Assembly (NCBI GenBank): GCA_012931725.1
Contig: CM022953.1
Location: 60,255,889 to 60,319,888, forward strand
Direction: 5' to 3'
Origin: Litsea cubeba
Lineage: Eukaryota > Streptophyta > Magnoliopsida > Laurales > Lauraceae
Length of the DNA: 64,000 nt
Part shown: positions 1 to 12,214 of the stretch, in pieces
Layout: each line of letters begins with the position of its first letter
Numbering within the stretch: position 1 is the stretch's first letter
The notes under the pieces: model-generated
Told to the model about the DNA's origin: nothing
Seen by the model: the letters and a program-made list of their open reading frames with translations, nothing else
The model's database searches: none
Translations under genes and position numbers: made by a program

Positions 1-948
1 CTCTGGCAATGTAGCCTCTATCAAATCGGCCCTTGATGTTATGTCATCTTTGTAAGGAATGACCATGCCATTTGGAATTTTTATTTTGTCATTGTTTATG
101 GAATTTTCTATCCCATTTCCAACCCGTAATAGGAATTTACTAAATGATGGGTCAAATTTTGCCCTCATGTTTTCAACCAGTTTGATTTTCTGTAACGTGG
201 GCCACAATTTTGATGTAACCAGACTTGCTTTGATTGCTTCATGTCTATTTGTTCTTGGACAACATGAAGGACTTGCCAAAAATCATCTCCAAATACAACT
301 ACTTTTCCTCCGAACGGAAACTGTGAATCTATTACATCTTGCAACATTTGATGGAATGCTTCAATTGCTTCTTTCTTTGCCATTGATGCCAGCAATCCCA
401 TAAATGAGTCTAGCCATTTGAATTAAGTGAGCAAGACTTCCCTATTTGTTTATATGGCAACTCTTTATCTCTTCAATATTAAGAGGTATCTTGAAACGGG
501 AGTGTGCTGTTCTACCAGCTGGCAATATTGATGCAACCACTCCAAAAGTTGCAGTTGCAAGAGCGATAAGGCCTTTTGATCTCAATGTGCTTAATAGGGC
601 AAGATACAAGTACGTTTTTCCAGTACAACCAGGACCATCAATGAAAACAGCTCCGACACTCTGACTTAAAACTCTTTGCAATATAATATTGTATGCATGA
701 TTCTGTTTTTCATTCAATGTATGTACTGCAAGTAAATCATGTTCAGACACTGAAACACTCAAGTCTTCTTCAATTTCCTTTGAGTACGATATTTGCTCAT
801 CAATTTCAATATCTGCATTCGTAAAAGCATAGTCCATAATGCTTTTTCCCATTAACTGTAAAACAAAGTTTATATTTGCCAGTACTTTCGCCTGCCTTAT
901 TTGAAGAAAACTTAGGGAAGTGATAATCTTCTCACATAGCATCTTCAA
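1..948 (-). pseudogene. Helitron PIF1-type helicase domain remnant (C-terminal part off-window)
   Basis: A PIF1/RecD-like helicase start is readable in the 168-codon frame 442-948. It has a LNEKQNHAYN motif and a Walker A loop GPGCTGKT at 613-636; the family usually has GPGGTGKT. Further down, in other frames, are MAKKEAIEA and the Walker B-like block FGGKVVVFGDDFWQVL (about 260-330), where the family has GGDFRQ, and then GMVIPYKDD near 40-75. The frame changes between 442 and 401 and again before about 170. This is the standard helicase half of a plant Helitron, broken here. It runs off the left edge, so motifs V-VI are not visible. Confidence 0.88.
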
Positions 949-1493
949 ATTTCTCCCACAACATTTTAGGATTGCTTGGATTACAGTTCACCAAGATGGT
1001 AGAAAACAATCGACGCAAACTTTGTGGCATTTGATACTGAGATGCTTCTTGTAAGCATTCTTCAAAACTATTATCTGATTTCAGCAACCCTCGTAATAGT
1101 GCAGCTTCACAAAATGATGATGTTTGAATTTCGTTAAAGAATTGCAAATCTTAAATGACACTGCTGCTCTAACATGATTCAACAATAGCCGCAGATAATA
1201 TCTTTCACCTTCAATTGGATTTGCCGTGATGATTCTTCCAATTGCACATTCTTTTTTCCTCTTACTCCAGTATCTTTGGTCATCGTGCCATACAAAATGT
1301 TTAGGGAATTCTTTATAAAACCATTTCCGTGCTTCCATGTTAACTCTATTCATTTCAAAAAATTGAGTCAACATTGTCCTAGATGCACAATCATTGGAAA
1401 TCACATGAAGAAGATTATCTTGTTTCTTGAATGATATAACTTGTTTATCTTCTAAATGCAATTGCAAGCCTTTGACAAATGGATGAATTTCAT

Positions 1494-2288
1494 TCAAGGA
1501 GAACTTATAGATTCGCCATGTGGAGGTGAAATCCATCTTGCTTTTTGGAATTGTTCTATTTCGCCAACATTAGAATTATTTTCATCACCAGTAATACGAA
1601 ATGCAACACGGTCATAACCCTTATAGATATACTTGTACAAGTATTTGACTGCTTTAATTGTAGACCAAATTTCTACATTCATATGACAATCAAACTTTGC
1701 AAGTAAGGATTGTACGGTATGACCCATCAATTGTCTAAATATGCACCCCGTACTTTGGCTTTTTCATTGGTGTTGCATCGTCTATATACTGGATAGGAAT
1801 TCTTTGCTTGAGTTGTTGAACAAGAAAAATCTTTAGGATAATGGTTTTTGCAATAACCATTTTTTTTCATGCAAACATTTTTTGGATTTAAATCTCCACA
1901 TGGTCCATGCATCATGTGTTTCTCAACAGCTGCATACAAATGTGAATTTTTAGCTCTATCAGGTAGTTCTGCGCAAACAAATCTGTCAAATGATTGTAGC
2001 ACAACAATTTTATAGCCTGTCTTCAAGATAAGTAAGGAATGAGCATGTGGAAGTCCTCTCTTTTGAAATTCAATAACATATACATAAACAGCAATTGTTC
2101 CAAATATTTTTTTTGAACAAATCATCTTTTAACTCTTCCAGTTTTGCTCTAAATACTCGTGCAATCAAATCAGGCCTATTCTGCGCTTCTTCAGATGATT
2201 CAAGCTCATTCTTAATTTCGAACCAGAAAGGATTACGTGTCATGGTTAAAAATATATCAAGCTTTCCATAATGTTCAATCAATGCCAT
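1494..2288 (-). pseudogene. Helitron HUH Rep nuclease domain remnant
   Basis: The segment holds the three marks of a Helitron Rep domain. The DIFLTMTRNPFWFEI block lies at about 2215-2260. The HUH metal-binding motif sits in FQKRGLPHAH, with the two His codons at 2039-2047. The paired-tyrosine motif KYLYKYIYKG lies at about 1617-1646. In active Helitrons the His pair holds the metal ion and the two Tyr cut and join single strands. All key residues are still readable, but the motifs fall in three frames, so the domain is inactive as it stands. The stop at 1727-1729 separates the HUH motif from the Tyr motif. Confidence 0.88.
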
Positions 2289-3555
2289 TGCATCTATATA
2301 ACGTCATCTCATATCTCTTGGACCACCTATAAATGATGATGGTAAGACAATTCTATGTCCAACTTTGGAACCATGACTTTCTCCAATTGTAATACTATCA
2401 ACAAGCCCCTGATATAAATCAGCTCGTATTTCATCTTGTCGACAACGAAGGTAGTCCAACCGAGAGCTCTCTAGCTTGATGTACATGTCAGCAACATATT
2501 GTTGTAACAAAGAACCTGAGTGCAGCAGTAGTGAAGCATAATTTTTCCGTATTTGCAATTTGTAGCAATAATACTCGCGACAAGACACATCCTTTCTCTT
2601 GTTAATTTCCTTTTGGTTCACTGGAAATTATTAAAAAAATTATTGTAATATGTTCAATATTAGCGGTATAATTTAAATAAGTAATGTATCATTAGTACCT
2701 TGTCATTCTTTTTGAAGGAGATCTTCTACTGATGATATTTGGGAAGGATTAAGAGATGTCTATCCTTGACAATAAGCTCTCAAAATTGTTTTATTTAATC
2801 TTTGTATTCCTTTATGCCATCCAGTATCATTATTTGGAAATAATAACGGATATTGCAATGGATCATAACATCCAAAATAATATTGCACTTTGTGACTATG
2901 GCCTGAATGACTATGGACAATTATATCGCATTCACCAAGCGTGCCATAGTCATTATTCTCTATCCATATTGCTGCTACTTGTTATTCTGATGGAGTGCTA
3001 TACACTCTTTGGTCTAACCCAACATCGCACTTGATTACAATGTGAAGGCTTTCCAAAGTAGGTACATGCTAAAGGCTCCGAAAAAATGAGCAGTATGGAT
3101 TAGCTTATAAGATTTTGAGCAGCTTTTGAATGATGCCTGGATTAATTTTTTATAATACTTGTATGCGGTTCTCCACTTTATGTTCCGTATCATAAAAATA
3201 GAGTTGTAAGCAAGAAGGATGTCATCTGTGGGTACCAAGTCATTGATATAGTGGTATACCTGACCTTGTACCTTGAATGTATATATACCTTTTTGTCTTC
3301 TGCAAAGATCTCTATCATATTTGACACCAAACGATGTAAATGCAAGAGTTTTCTAAATTTCAAAGCATCACTTGAATTTGACTTAAATAACGAATGGAGT
3401 TCTTCAGGGACATGATTTGAAACCAGTGATATTTGACCGGAGGAGTAGTAGAAGCCTGCAGGTTCACAATGAAGTCTCTTTGCATTGCAATATTCACATG
3501 TTGAAGAAGATGGTAAAACGGATGGTTCTTGAGATATATTTTGAAGAACTTCATC

Positions 3556-5795
3556 GATGCATGTGGAGCTAGAAGGGATTTTATCTACGATAAATATAAA
3601 AGCAAGAAAGAAGTATAGTTTAGTTACTTTGAAGATTTAAAAAAAAAAAAAAGGAAGAAAATTAGATAATTATATATGCGCCTATCCTTTTGAGACTTTT
3701 TTAGCTTAATGTTTTACTACTTTTTGGTATTATATATTCTATAATAGAATGAATATTATTATAAAATTTTAATAAGCATTAATCAATTTTTGTAAATGAG
3801 TAATCTACTTATATTTAATTTGATTAGGGATGAATAGCATTTTACTAAGTTTTTCAATTCTACTAAGTTGTTTATAGGATTGGAAGAAATGGCATAGTTT
3901 TATTATGAATAATAAACTTTGGTACTTTTTCTAAGAGAAAATGAAGTATATATAATGTTTTATTACCTCTAAGATCTTCATTCTTTTTTTTTTTTATGAA
4001 GCAGAGTGGCGACGTGCTTTTGATGTTGATCCTATTAAAACAATTTTAAAAAAAAAATTACCATATGCCCGCACTTTAAGTGTTAAGTGATTACATGCTG
4101 TAATTCTTACCAACTTCATAAGTACTGTAGTACTCAATTTGTTGTTTCCCTTTGTTTGATGTTGTTGATAAAAGATAGTCAACTTGATTCACTATGATAG
4201 TCAATATAGTGAAAACCAAAGAATTGTTAGTCAATTATAAGAGTTTCAATAATTGATAAATAACTTTAGGAAAAGAATAAAATATATTTTTTTTATTTTG
4301 TTATTACTATACCTGGTTCAGAAATAGAGTTCCTTGATGAAGACAATTCTTACTTTTTTTTCTTTTGTATGCCTCTCTCTCTCTTTTGTAGTTCTGCCTT
4401 CTTGTCATCGCTCAAATTTTTATAATATTTTTTTGAAATATTCTCTTCTATCTCTCTTTTGGCCCATATTTTACATCTGAGGGAAAAAGGAGGAAAAATC
4501 AATAATGAAAAAATTGTGCAGTTTTCCATTTTCTAACATATTATAACGTTAGTGTTTTTAGGGATGTGGAGGCTTTAATAGCATTTTCTCATGAGAACCC
4601 ACATCTTTCTATGAGGTAATCGACCATGAAATGAGTTTGGTGAAGGGCTTTCACCAATAGCAATTGAAAATAAAAGGAGGGTTCTGAAATGAGTTGATGC
4701 TTTCATGCTTCAAATCATAATAATCTAGAAGATTTGACTGACTCAAAAACAGAAATAATGAATTTCAAACCACTATGTACGCTTAGTAGCTTTAACATCA
4801 TTAGCCTTAATAGATATGATTCACTGTTGGATGCTATAAGAACTCATGCTTATAAAAATAGACTTTTCTTTCTTCTAATTAAAAGAAAAAATTGGTAGTT
4901 GTAAGGCGTAACATCTCAAATTAACATTTGTTGTATAGCAAAAAAGTAATGCAACATCCAATCCAACATCAAACTTCAAATTCCTTGATACGCAACAACA
5001 TAATGGCCTCAATTTTTCTTCAAAATGATATTATATAAAACACAAGTGGTGATAATATTGAGGTCCTTGAATATCTGGTAATCCGGTACATCCACATAGG
5101 CAAATTAAGCATAATACTACCATGAAACACGAAAAATATATAACACAGTCAGGGTCTTATTATTTCAACTTGGAGTTCAAAATTCTTATTATCCCAAATA
5201 ATTGTAAAAATGGCCTACCTGCAATGAGTTTCTTCACAAGGTAGTGCTGTAGGGATACGATAAACAGTGGCTTCTCCCAAACACGTACTCAACCTGAAAA
5301 TTAGCAGGATGGTAATTAAAAACATGACATCAGTTGATAAAAAATTGATAATTTAAAAAAAAATCAGTTTAACATATATAAATCAGAAAAGATTATATAT
5401 TCCAGATCATATGAGCCTCAACTTGAACAGTATCTTAGTCAACCAGTCAAAGTTAGAATATCAGGAAAGTAGGGGGGATTCATAGATTGAGATGTGGATT
5501 AGTAATGGACCTAATATTGGTTTTATCAAATAAATGTAAGTACTTAATCTCAAAGTTTAATGGTTTTATAGAGTATTTTTTTGTGACCCACCTAAGCTCA
5601 CGGTCACTTCTCCTCAAATAAGTCAACAAATCTAACAAAACCCACATCCCTTTTTTCCTTCAATTTCGTTTCTTCATTCTCTCCAATTTCATTTTGTGAA
5701 GGTTTTGGCCATGGCAAAAGTAACCCAATGCACAAACACTGAAACACAGATTCAGAAAGTTTGTGGGGCTTTCTGCAAAGCTTAAAGATCAGCTA
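3556..5795. other. AT-rich spacer, probably Helitron 5' region
   Basis: The stretch is AT-rich with poly-A and poly-T runs (near 3640, 3983, 4044 and 4290) and no convincing coding region apart from the charged remnant at 4335-4480. No terminal repeats or promoter could be assigned. If the Helitron at 1-3555 is intact at this side, its 5' TC end should lie here or further right, but that end has no motif strong enough to place by eye. Confidence 0.4.
4335..4480 (-). pseudogene. Lys/Glu-rich coding remnant, possible Helitron 5' exon
   Basis: The minus strand reads a highly charged stretch containing AKREIEENISKKYYKNL and SDDKKAELQKRERG. This resembles the repetitive basic leader found at the N terminus of many plant Helitron ORFs. 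It lies about 0.8 kb upstream of the recognisable Helitron N-terminal segment, in the right orientation. The link to the Helitron is inference from composition and position. I see no clear splice sites joining it to the main body. Confidence 0.4.
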
Positions 5796-5903
5796 CTATT
5801 TGATATTTGTCTCACAAGTATCTAAGGGGGTTGTCAGGGTAAGAACGTTCTTTATGTGCTGCTCAAGATCATTGAACTCTTTCCCAGTTGGGTCTTTTGC
5901 AAC
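5796..5903 (-). pseudogene. Exon-like fragment, unrecognised protein
   Basis: After a plausible splice acceptor (TTGCATAG, read on the minus strand just above 5903) there is an open stretch of 35 codons ending in TAG. It begins VAKDPTGKEFNDLEQHIK and ends DTCETNIK. Its composition is that of real protein, unlike the surrounding AT-rich DNA. I do not recognise the family. It could be a terminal exon of a host gene, or a gene fragment captured by the nearby Helitron, which is common in plants. No matching upstream exon was found. Confidence 0.25.
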
Positions 5904-6401
5904 CTATGCAATAACATCAAATTCTTTGCTTAGACCCCTAAAAACTCAATCAGAGAGTAAACCCCTGATTTATTGATAATGCATAAAGCGGATGGTTAAA
6001 TTAAGTAAAACCTCGACAAGAAAACTAATATATGGAATCGAAGACTAGATCCAATCATCAATAAAAGGTACAAATATATAAATAAGTATATAACTAAATA
6101 AATTAATAACTTAAAAAAAAAAAAAGAGTCTCATTTCAATCATAGCATAATCCAAAACAAAACAACAACAAAATAGAAAAAGGCAACAGCATAGAACATG
6201 ATATTTGATGAGCACCCATAACAGAAATCACATACTAAAACCATCAATTTGTTAAAATCCCATTTGAATCAGTAAATAACAAGAACACACAACCAAACAA
6301 AAGAGCATAAGTTAACAAAAATTACCGTGATCAAGTAAGACAAAAGAGAGCAAGTAACAACATAAAAAAGCCATCGAAAATCATAGAAAGAGAATAAAAA
6401 A

Positions 6402-6715
6402 ACCAAGTCCAACTAACAATATCACACCTAGTGCCACCCAGCAAAGTGCAAATTTGGAAAAGCTAATTAACTCTTGAACATGCTGCACAAGAGAAAACAA
6501 GAGAAAAATTTAAAAAAATTGATCAAATATCATCCAACCATTACTTACCTTTGGCATACATCTGACCAAGTCTAACTAACAATATCACACCTAGTGCCAC
6601 CCAGCAAAGTGAAAATTTGGAAAAGCAAATTAACTTTTGAACATGTTGCACAAGGAAAAACAAGAGCAGAATTTAATAAGATTTAACAAATATCATCCAA
6701 CCATTACTTGCCTTT
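6402..6715 (+). repeat. Two-copy tandem duplication, unit about 160 bp
   Basis: The sequence from ACCAAGTCCAACTAACAA to the ATCATCCAACCATTACTT block is repeated almost exactly, starting at 6402 and again at 6565. Differences are a few substitutions and a short indel in the A-rich part. No coding content. It looks like a simple local duplication. Confidence 0.8.
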
Positions 6716-7604
6716 TTGCTTGAAATTTAAAAAAAGGTGCATTCAAAAGCCATTAAATCAATAAACAACACATGGGTAGAAACGACCACAAATTATAAAT
6801 GGCAGAGCATATTATAAAAAGAGTGCCCAATTACGTAAAGCGCAAGAAAGTACAACAGGTTTTAATGGCAATGGGGAGTAAAAATAACCATAGTTATGTG
6901 ACTAAAACACTATTGTGGAGAGTATCTAATGGCAAGGGCAGATGGGTTTCCTACGTCTATGGAAGGAAGAAAATTTACAAGCAAAGGCACCTAGCAATTG
7001 CAATATTTAGAACCACAACAGCACCCTTAAGAGTTGTCCACATCGTTAGGCTATGTCTAAATTTGCCAAGTTCATCACTAAGTTTGACTTCTGTCCTTCT
7101 TTAACTATAAACAAATCCGTTGTTATGTGTTTGGCACTACTAATCAGATCTTACCAAGTCCATTAAACGAGACTGCAAAAAAACAAAAAACAAAAAAAAA
7201 AAAACCACACAAACTAAGCCTCCACAACAATATCCTGAGAAAATCTGGTTGAAGAACTAAATAAAGAAAATTATATAGAGGAATGCATTTCTAGTCCCAA
7301 AAAATCCAATAGTTTGATAAAAATGGTTAAGAAGATTCCAACTATTGAATGAGAATACAACATTAAGGTCCAAGCAGAATGGAGTGTCAAGCATTCAACA
7401 TTGAGTGAAACAAATTTATGGAAATTCAAAAAGAAAATACATATGGTTTTAAATTCCAGTTTCTATTTAAGGGTAGTTAGAAGGGAAAAAAGAATTCCCA
7501 ATTTATGAAACAGTCTCTTCTTTCTGCACTTATATTCTAGTTTTCAAATTTTCAGTCTTTTCTAGAAATTCCCTCAAATTTTCATTTCTACAGTTTTTCA
7601 CTTT
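6716..7604. other. AT-rich intergenic stretch, nothing assignable
   Basis: A 101-codon open frame occurs at 6799-7104 on the plus strand, but it shows no recognisable domain and its composition follows the A-rich local DNA, so I do not call it a gene. An A-rich tract lies at 7178-7205. Confidence 0.4.
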
Positions 7605-7681
7605 TATATTTACACCCATTGTACATACAGGAAATTTTTTTTGCTAACTTCTATATTTACACCCATCGTACATACAGGAAA
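7605..7681 (+). repeat. Short direct repeat, 30 bp twice
   Basis: TATATTTACACCCAT followed by a Y-GTACATACAGGAAA tail occurs at 7605-7634 and again at 7652-7681, with one base different. The spacer is T-rich. Function unknown. Confidence 0.75.
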
Positions 7682-7784
7682 AAAAAAACTACATTTTTGC
7701 TAAAGATAAAGACTTCTCTTTCATGAAACTTTTCCTTGTAATAAAAAAATATATGAGTTTCACGTTTTCATGTCGTCCAAACCA

Positions 7785-10694
7785 CAATCGAATCGCATTA
7801 TCATATTTTCCTTTTTTATAGTGAAAAAGAACAAATATATTGTGCATGTTATGAGCCTCCAACGTGCATGCAAATTTAAATTGTGAAGAGCAAGCATGAT
7901 TGAGAGCATGTTGGGACAACTTAGGGAAAATGGGTTAAAGTGGAGAAGTGGCATGAAGAAACTGGTACTTTGCTAGTTGTATAGTCTACAGTGATGATTG
8001 TGATCCATTCCTGTTTTTTCATTTGATTCGGTCATTTCCTTTGCTTGTTGTATCTGGCAGTGCTGCTAGCCTCATGAACATGCCACGGTTCTTATTTAAT
8101 CTGTTTTTGGATTCGTCTAGGAAAAATCATGTATTTGTTCTTTATGAATATAGAAATATACATCTAAAGCAATGTGTACTAATGAATAACAAAAGATCTC
8201 ACTGGTTTTGATAACTTTAGCTTTAACCCTATCTTGTCCCTCTCCACTGAAACCATCCTTCATGTACAGTGAGCTATCCCCTTGTCATCTCATGTCTATT
8301 TCCTTCTCCTTTGGTGTTGATCTGAGCAAGATAAATAGAGAGAAACAGGGGAGTAGCGGCATACAGTCACCCTCCATTACTGCTAAACTTCATTCTGTTC
8401 TGTAGGTAGTAGTTATTACTGCTATGATATTAATGTTCCACAGCCATGCATAATGCATTAAGCTAAAGTGCAAGATTCACCTTTTAACAGTTATTGTTAA
8501 ACTTCACTCATTTATTGAAGTTTTGAAGCCATGATGGTTCCAAAGAGAGGCCAAGCTGCATTGCTCACCTTCTGCACATGCATTAGTTTGGCAAGCGTCC
8601 TTTGTCCCCACCGTAACTATTCCAGAAGGAGGCAATTAACTGGTACTCCCTGACAATTTTAAACCCATTGGCCTAAGTGACAATTTTACATCTGCATTCA
8701 GTAACACTCCATGCTTTCTCTGGCACTATTCAGTTTTGGGATTTGGACCACTCTTTTATACTAATTGGAACTTTTACAAAATGAGAATTCCAAATGACAG
8801 AATTTTATGTGTTCCAAAAATGCTATTTAGCCCAACATAGCCTAAGGCAATATTGTAGGAATGGTATAAATATGTGAAATGCATCTTTGAGAGATAAAAT
8901 ATGGAAGAAAAAAGACGCTTGTTTTTCCTCTTAACAAGCGCATGGGAGTCAGTTGCAGGCTTGATTTTCGGCCTAGCAGCTAAAAATCAACAATCGAATA
9001 GCATTATCATATTTTTCTTTTTTATAGTGAAAAAGAACAAATATGTTGTACATGTTATGAGCCTCCAACGTGCATGCATATTTAAATTGTGAAAGAGCAA
9101 GCATGATTGAGAGCATGTTGGGACAACTTAGGGAAAATGGGTTAAAGTGGAGAAGTGGCATGAAGAAACTTGATCCATTGTACTTTGCTAGTTGTATAGT
9201 CTACAGTGATGATTGTGATCCATTACTGTTTTTTCATTTGATTCGGTCATTTCCTTTGCTTGTTGTATCTGGCAGTGCTGCCAGCCTCGTGAACATGCCA
9301 CGGTTCTAATTTAATCAGTTTTTGGATTCGTCTAGGAAAAATCATGTCTTTGTTCTTTATGAATATAGAAATATACATTTAAAGCAATGTGTACTAATGA
9401 ATAACAAAAGATCTCACTGGTTTTGATAACTTTAGCTTTAACCTTATCATGTCCCCCTCCACTGAAACCATCCTTCATGTACAGTGAGCTATCCCCTTGT
9501 CATCTCATGTCTATTTCCTTCTCCTTTGGTGTTGGTCTGAGCAAGATAAATAGAGAGAAACAGGGGAGTAGCGGCATACAGTCACCCTCCATTACTGCTA
9601 AATTTCATTCTGTTCTGTGGGTAGTAGTTATTACTGCTATGATATTAATGTTCCACAGCCATGCATAATGCATTGGGCTAAAGTGCAAGATTCACCTTTT
9701 AACAGTTATTGTTAAACTTCACTCATTTATTGAAGTTTTGAAGCCATGATGGTTCCAAAGAGAGGCCAAGCTGCATTGCTCACCTTCTGCACATGCATTA
9801 GTTTGGCAAGTGTCCTTTGTCCCCACCGTAACTATTCCAGAAGGAGGCAATAACTGGTACTCCCTGACAATTTTAAACCCATTGGCGTAAGTGACAATTT
9901 TACATCTTCATTCAGTAACACTCCATGCTTTGTCTGGCACTATTCAGTTTTGGGATTTGGAACACTCTTTTATACTAATTGGAATTTTACAAAATGAGAA
10001 TTCCAAATGACAGAATTTTATGTGTTCCAAAAATGCTATTTAGCCTAAGGCAATATTGTAGGAATGGTATATATATGTGAAACGCATCTTTGAGAGATAA
10101 AATATGGAAGAAAAAAGACGCTTGTTTTTCCTCTTATCAAGCGCATGGGAGTCAGTTGCAGGCTTGATTTTCGGCCTAGCAGCTAAAAATCAACAATCGA
10201 ATAGCATTATCATATTTTTCTTTTTTATAGTGAAAAAGACCAAATATATTGTACATGTTATGAGCCTCCAACGTGCATGCAAATTTAAATTGTGAAAGAG
10301 CAAGCATGATTGAGAGCATGTTGGGACAACTTAGGGAAAATGGGTTAAAGTGGAGAAGTGGCATGAAGAAACTTGATCCATTGTACTTTGCTAGTTGTAA
10401 AGTCTACAGTGATGATTGTGATCCATTACTGTTTTTTCATTTGATTCGGTCATTTCCTTTGCTTGTTGTATCTGGCAGTGCTGCCAGCCTCGTGAACATG
10501 CCACGGTTCTTATTTAATCAGTTTTTGGATTCGTCTAGGAAAAATTATGTCTTTGTTCTTTATGAATATAGAAATATACATTTAAAGCAATGTGTACTAA
10601 TGAATAACAAAAGATCTCACTGGTTTTGATAACTTTAGCTTTAACCTTATCATGTCCCCCTCCACTGAAACCATCCTTCATGCACAGTGAGCTT
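7785..10694 (+). repeat. Tandem array of a 1.2 kb unit, 2.4 copies
   Basis: Three copies of one unit lie head to tail: about 7785-8990, 8991-10193 and a truncated third copy 10194-10694. Each copy starts near CAATCGAATNGCATTATCAT; the third stops after CAGTGAGCT, where the sequence becomes unrelated. The copies differ by scattered substitutions and small indels; for example copy 1 lacks about 9 bases near 7965. The left junction is sharp: sequence before 7785 differs from the corresponding DNA before 8991 and 10194. No ORF in the unit exceeds about 118 codons, and none shows a known domain or keeps its length in all copies. The unit is therefore probably non-coding, duplicated by unequal exchange. 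No terminal repeats or integrase-type duplications were found. Confidence 0.9.
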
Positions 10695-11357
10695 TTCACA
10701 AATAGTATATAGCTGATGGAGCAGCTGTTTGGGAGAACATACCAACTGTATGATCCTTTGTTGGTAAACTGGACATCCAAATCTTTGTGGGTCAATTTTT
10801 CAAATGAAAATATTTTTTTATTTGCTTGTTTTTGGCATGGAAAAATGGGTTATTGGTGAGTTTCGTCGTTCCCTTACTATCACTAAAGTGCAACACAGAA
10901 TAGGTGCATTTAGCATAGGCAGAATAAAGATCTGAATCATTACTCTGTTTCTTCTCTCTATTTTTTCCCCTCAGAGCTGCTAATGTTACCAGTTTTTCTC
11001 TTCATTTCCTCATTTAGGCGTTTAATCAAAAAGTTACTGTGCATTCTATGAATGTAGCTGAAAATTCATGAAATTACTATTGCCTGATTAAAGACAGAGA
11101 GGAAGAAACATAGCAAACAACAACACCGAAAGGGGTTTTATTACATCCAAAAGACATCAATAATTTAAAAAAAAATAAAAAATAACAATATTTAGAGAGG
11201 ATTTTGAAAGGATCCATGACAGTAGGGATAGAAAATACCTCCAAAGAGTTGAATCCAGACAAAAAAAAACTTCTTCTTGGTCGCCAAAGAGCTGTGCTGT
11301 GCAAGGATTTTTTTTTTTATTCCCGTTTTTGAAAGTGAGGAGAAGAAGACCACACCT
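10695..11357. other. Intergenic stretch, nothing assignable
   Basis: No coding domain, RNA gene or terminal repeat is visible. Short T-rich and A-rich tracts occur near 10805 and 11165. Confidence 0.4.
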
Positions 11358-11607
11358 ATTTCCTTTACCAGGGAGCAGTGCCACTGCCACATCTTGCAGG
11401 TTGAAGCAGGAGTGTAATGTCATCTTGCATCTCATTGGCCCCATCACAAACGTGGGTGCAGTGAACCACGCATGCCAAGTTACTCATTTCCTTTACCAGC
11501 TGAACACAGTGCCAATATCTTGCATGTTGGCAGGAGCTGTAATGTGATCTTGCATCTCATTGGCCCCATAACAAAGGTGGATGTAGTGAACCAAGCATAT
11601 CAAGTTG
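11358..11607 (+). repeat. Imperfect two-copy tandem duplication, period about 128 bp
   Basis: The blocks ATTTCCTTTACCAG, ATCTTGCATCTCATTGGCCC and GTAGTGAACCAAGCAT recur in the same order, starting at 11358 and at 11486, with about 15% differences. It is an old local duplication without coding capacity. Confidence 0.75.
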
Positions 11608-11613
11608 AGCAAG

Positions 11614-11989
11614 GCTCTCCTAAGCTTAAGCTTATGATATGATTCCGTAAGCTAACGCTTCTAGGGCCCATCCTTGATCCATCCAAATGGACCAAACATA
11701 CGACCCCCTTAAATTGCACAAGCCCACCAACTTTTGGTCAAATCCGAATTTACTAGACCGTTGGATCGACTATGTACCAATCCAAATAGACCGTTGACCA
11801 TTAAACTTTTGGTGCCCAGATGGAGATGATAGAAACCACAATTTGGGCTGATTTTTTGTAGGAGGGAGGGTCCCAGGGAGTCTTTGAAATCCCCCTCACC
11901 CCCATCCCCATATGGGTCCCCAAGTGGGCCCCACTACGTAATTGAGATTACTTCAGCTTACTTTATCTTAAGCTTCAGCTTAGGAGAGC
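11614..11989. mobile_element. MITE-like element with 20 bp inverted ends
   Basis: The left end GCTCTCCTAAGCTTAAGCTT and the inverted right end (which reads GCTCTCCTAAGCTGAAGCTT on the other strand) differ at one base. The 376 bp element has no coding capacity. Its ends match those of the 138 bp foldback element at 12077-12214, so the two belong to one family. I could not find a clear target-site duplication, so the superfamily is not assigned. Confidence 0.65.
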
Positions 11990-12076
11990 TGGCCCCTATC
12001 AAGTTACTCTCTTTTATATAAGGGGTGTATATATGGAAAATATATAAGGGGTGTATATATATATACCAACCATATA

Positions 12077-12214
12077 GGCAGGCTCTCCTAAGCTGCAGCT
12101 TAAGGGTATCCTAAGCTGCATTAGTGTAAAAATGGGTCACACATGTGCTCACACATGTACGGTTTACACACTGCAGCTTAGGTTACCCTAAGCTGCAGCT
12201 TAGGAGAACCTGCC
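12077..12214. mobile_element. 138 bp foldback element (near-palindrome)
   Basis: The left arm (12077-12120) and right arm (12172-12214) are inverted copies. The outer part is GGCAGGCTCTCCTAAGCTGC, with a second, inner GGGTAWCCTAAGCTGCA repeat. The loop contains two ACACATGT units. Such a structure can form a hairpin of over 40 bp. It shares the CTCTCCTAAGCT end with the element at 11614-11989. Confidence 0.75.

Larger units (their letters stand above)
1..3555 (-). pseudogene. Decayed Helitron Rep/helicase gene, truncated by the window edge
   Basis: The minus strand carries, in order from 3555 down to 1, the parts of a plant Helitron replicase: an N-terminal segment with a Cys-containing EP..FYYSSG block (about 3360-3520), a QGQVYHYINDLVP block (about 3230-3290), a FGCYDPLQYPLLFP block (about 2790-2880), the Helitron-like N domain (2304-2621), the HUH Rep nuclease (1494-2288), a linker ending in GERYYLRLLLNHVR (932-1536) and a PIF1-type helicase (1-948). 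In the family these form one protein of roughly 1200-1500 residues that nicks, unwinds and replicates the element by a rolling-circle mode. Here the reading frame is cut by many stops and frameshifts, for example a TGA at 1727-1729 in place of an expected Arg and a frameshift just after it. The 3' end of the element, with its CTRR terminus and hairpin, lies outside the window. Identification is strong; it cannot encode a working protein. Confidence 0.9.

Noticed and set aside
6799..7104. 101-codon plus-strand ORF as a hypothetical gene
   Set aside because: No recognised domain, A-rich composition like the surroundings, no promoter or partner exons.
9070..10629. Recurring 60-118 codon ORFs in the 1.2 kb tandem units
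   Set aside because: They recur only because the DNA is repeated; lengths change between copies through stops and indels, and no domain is visible.
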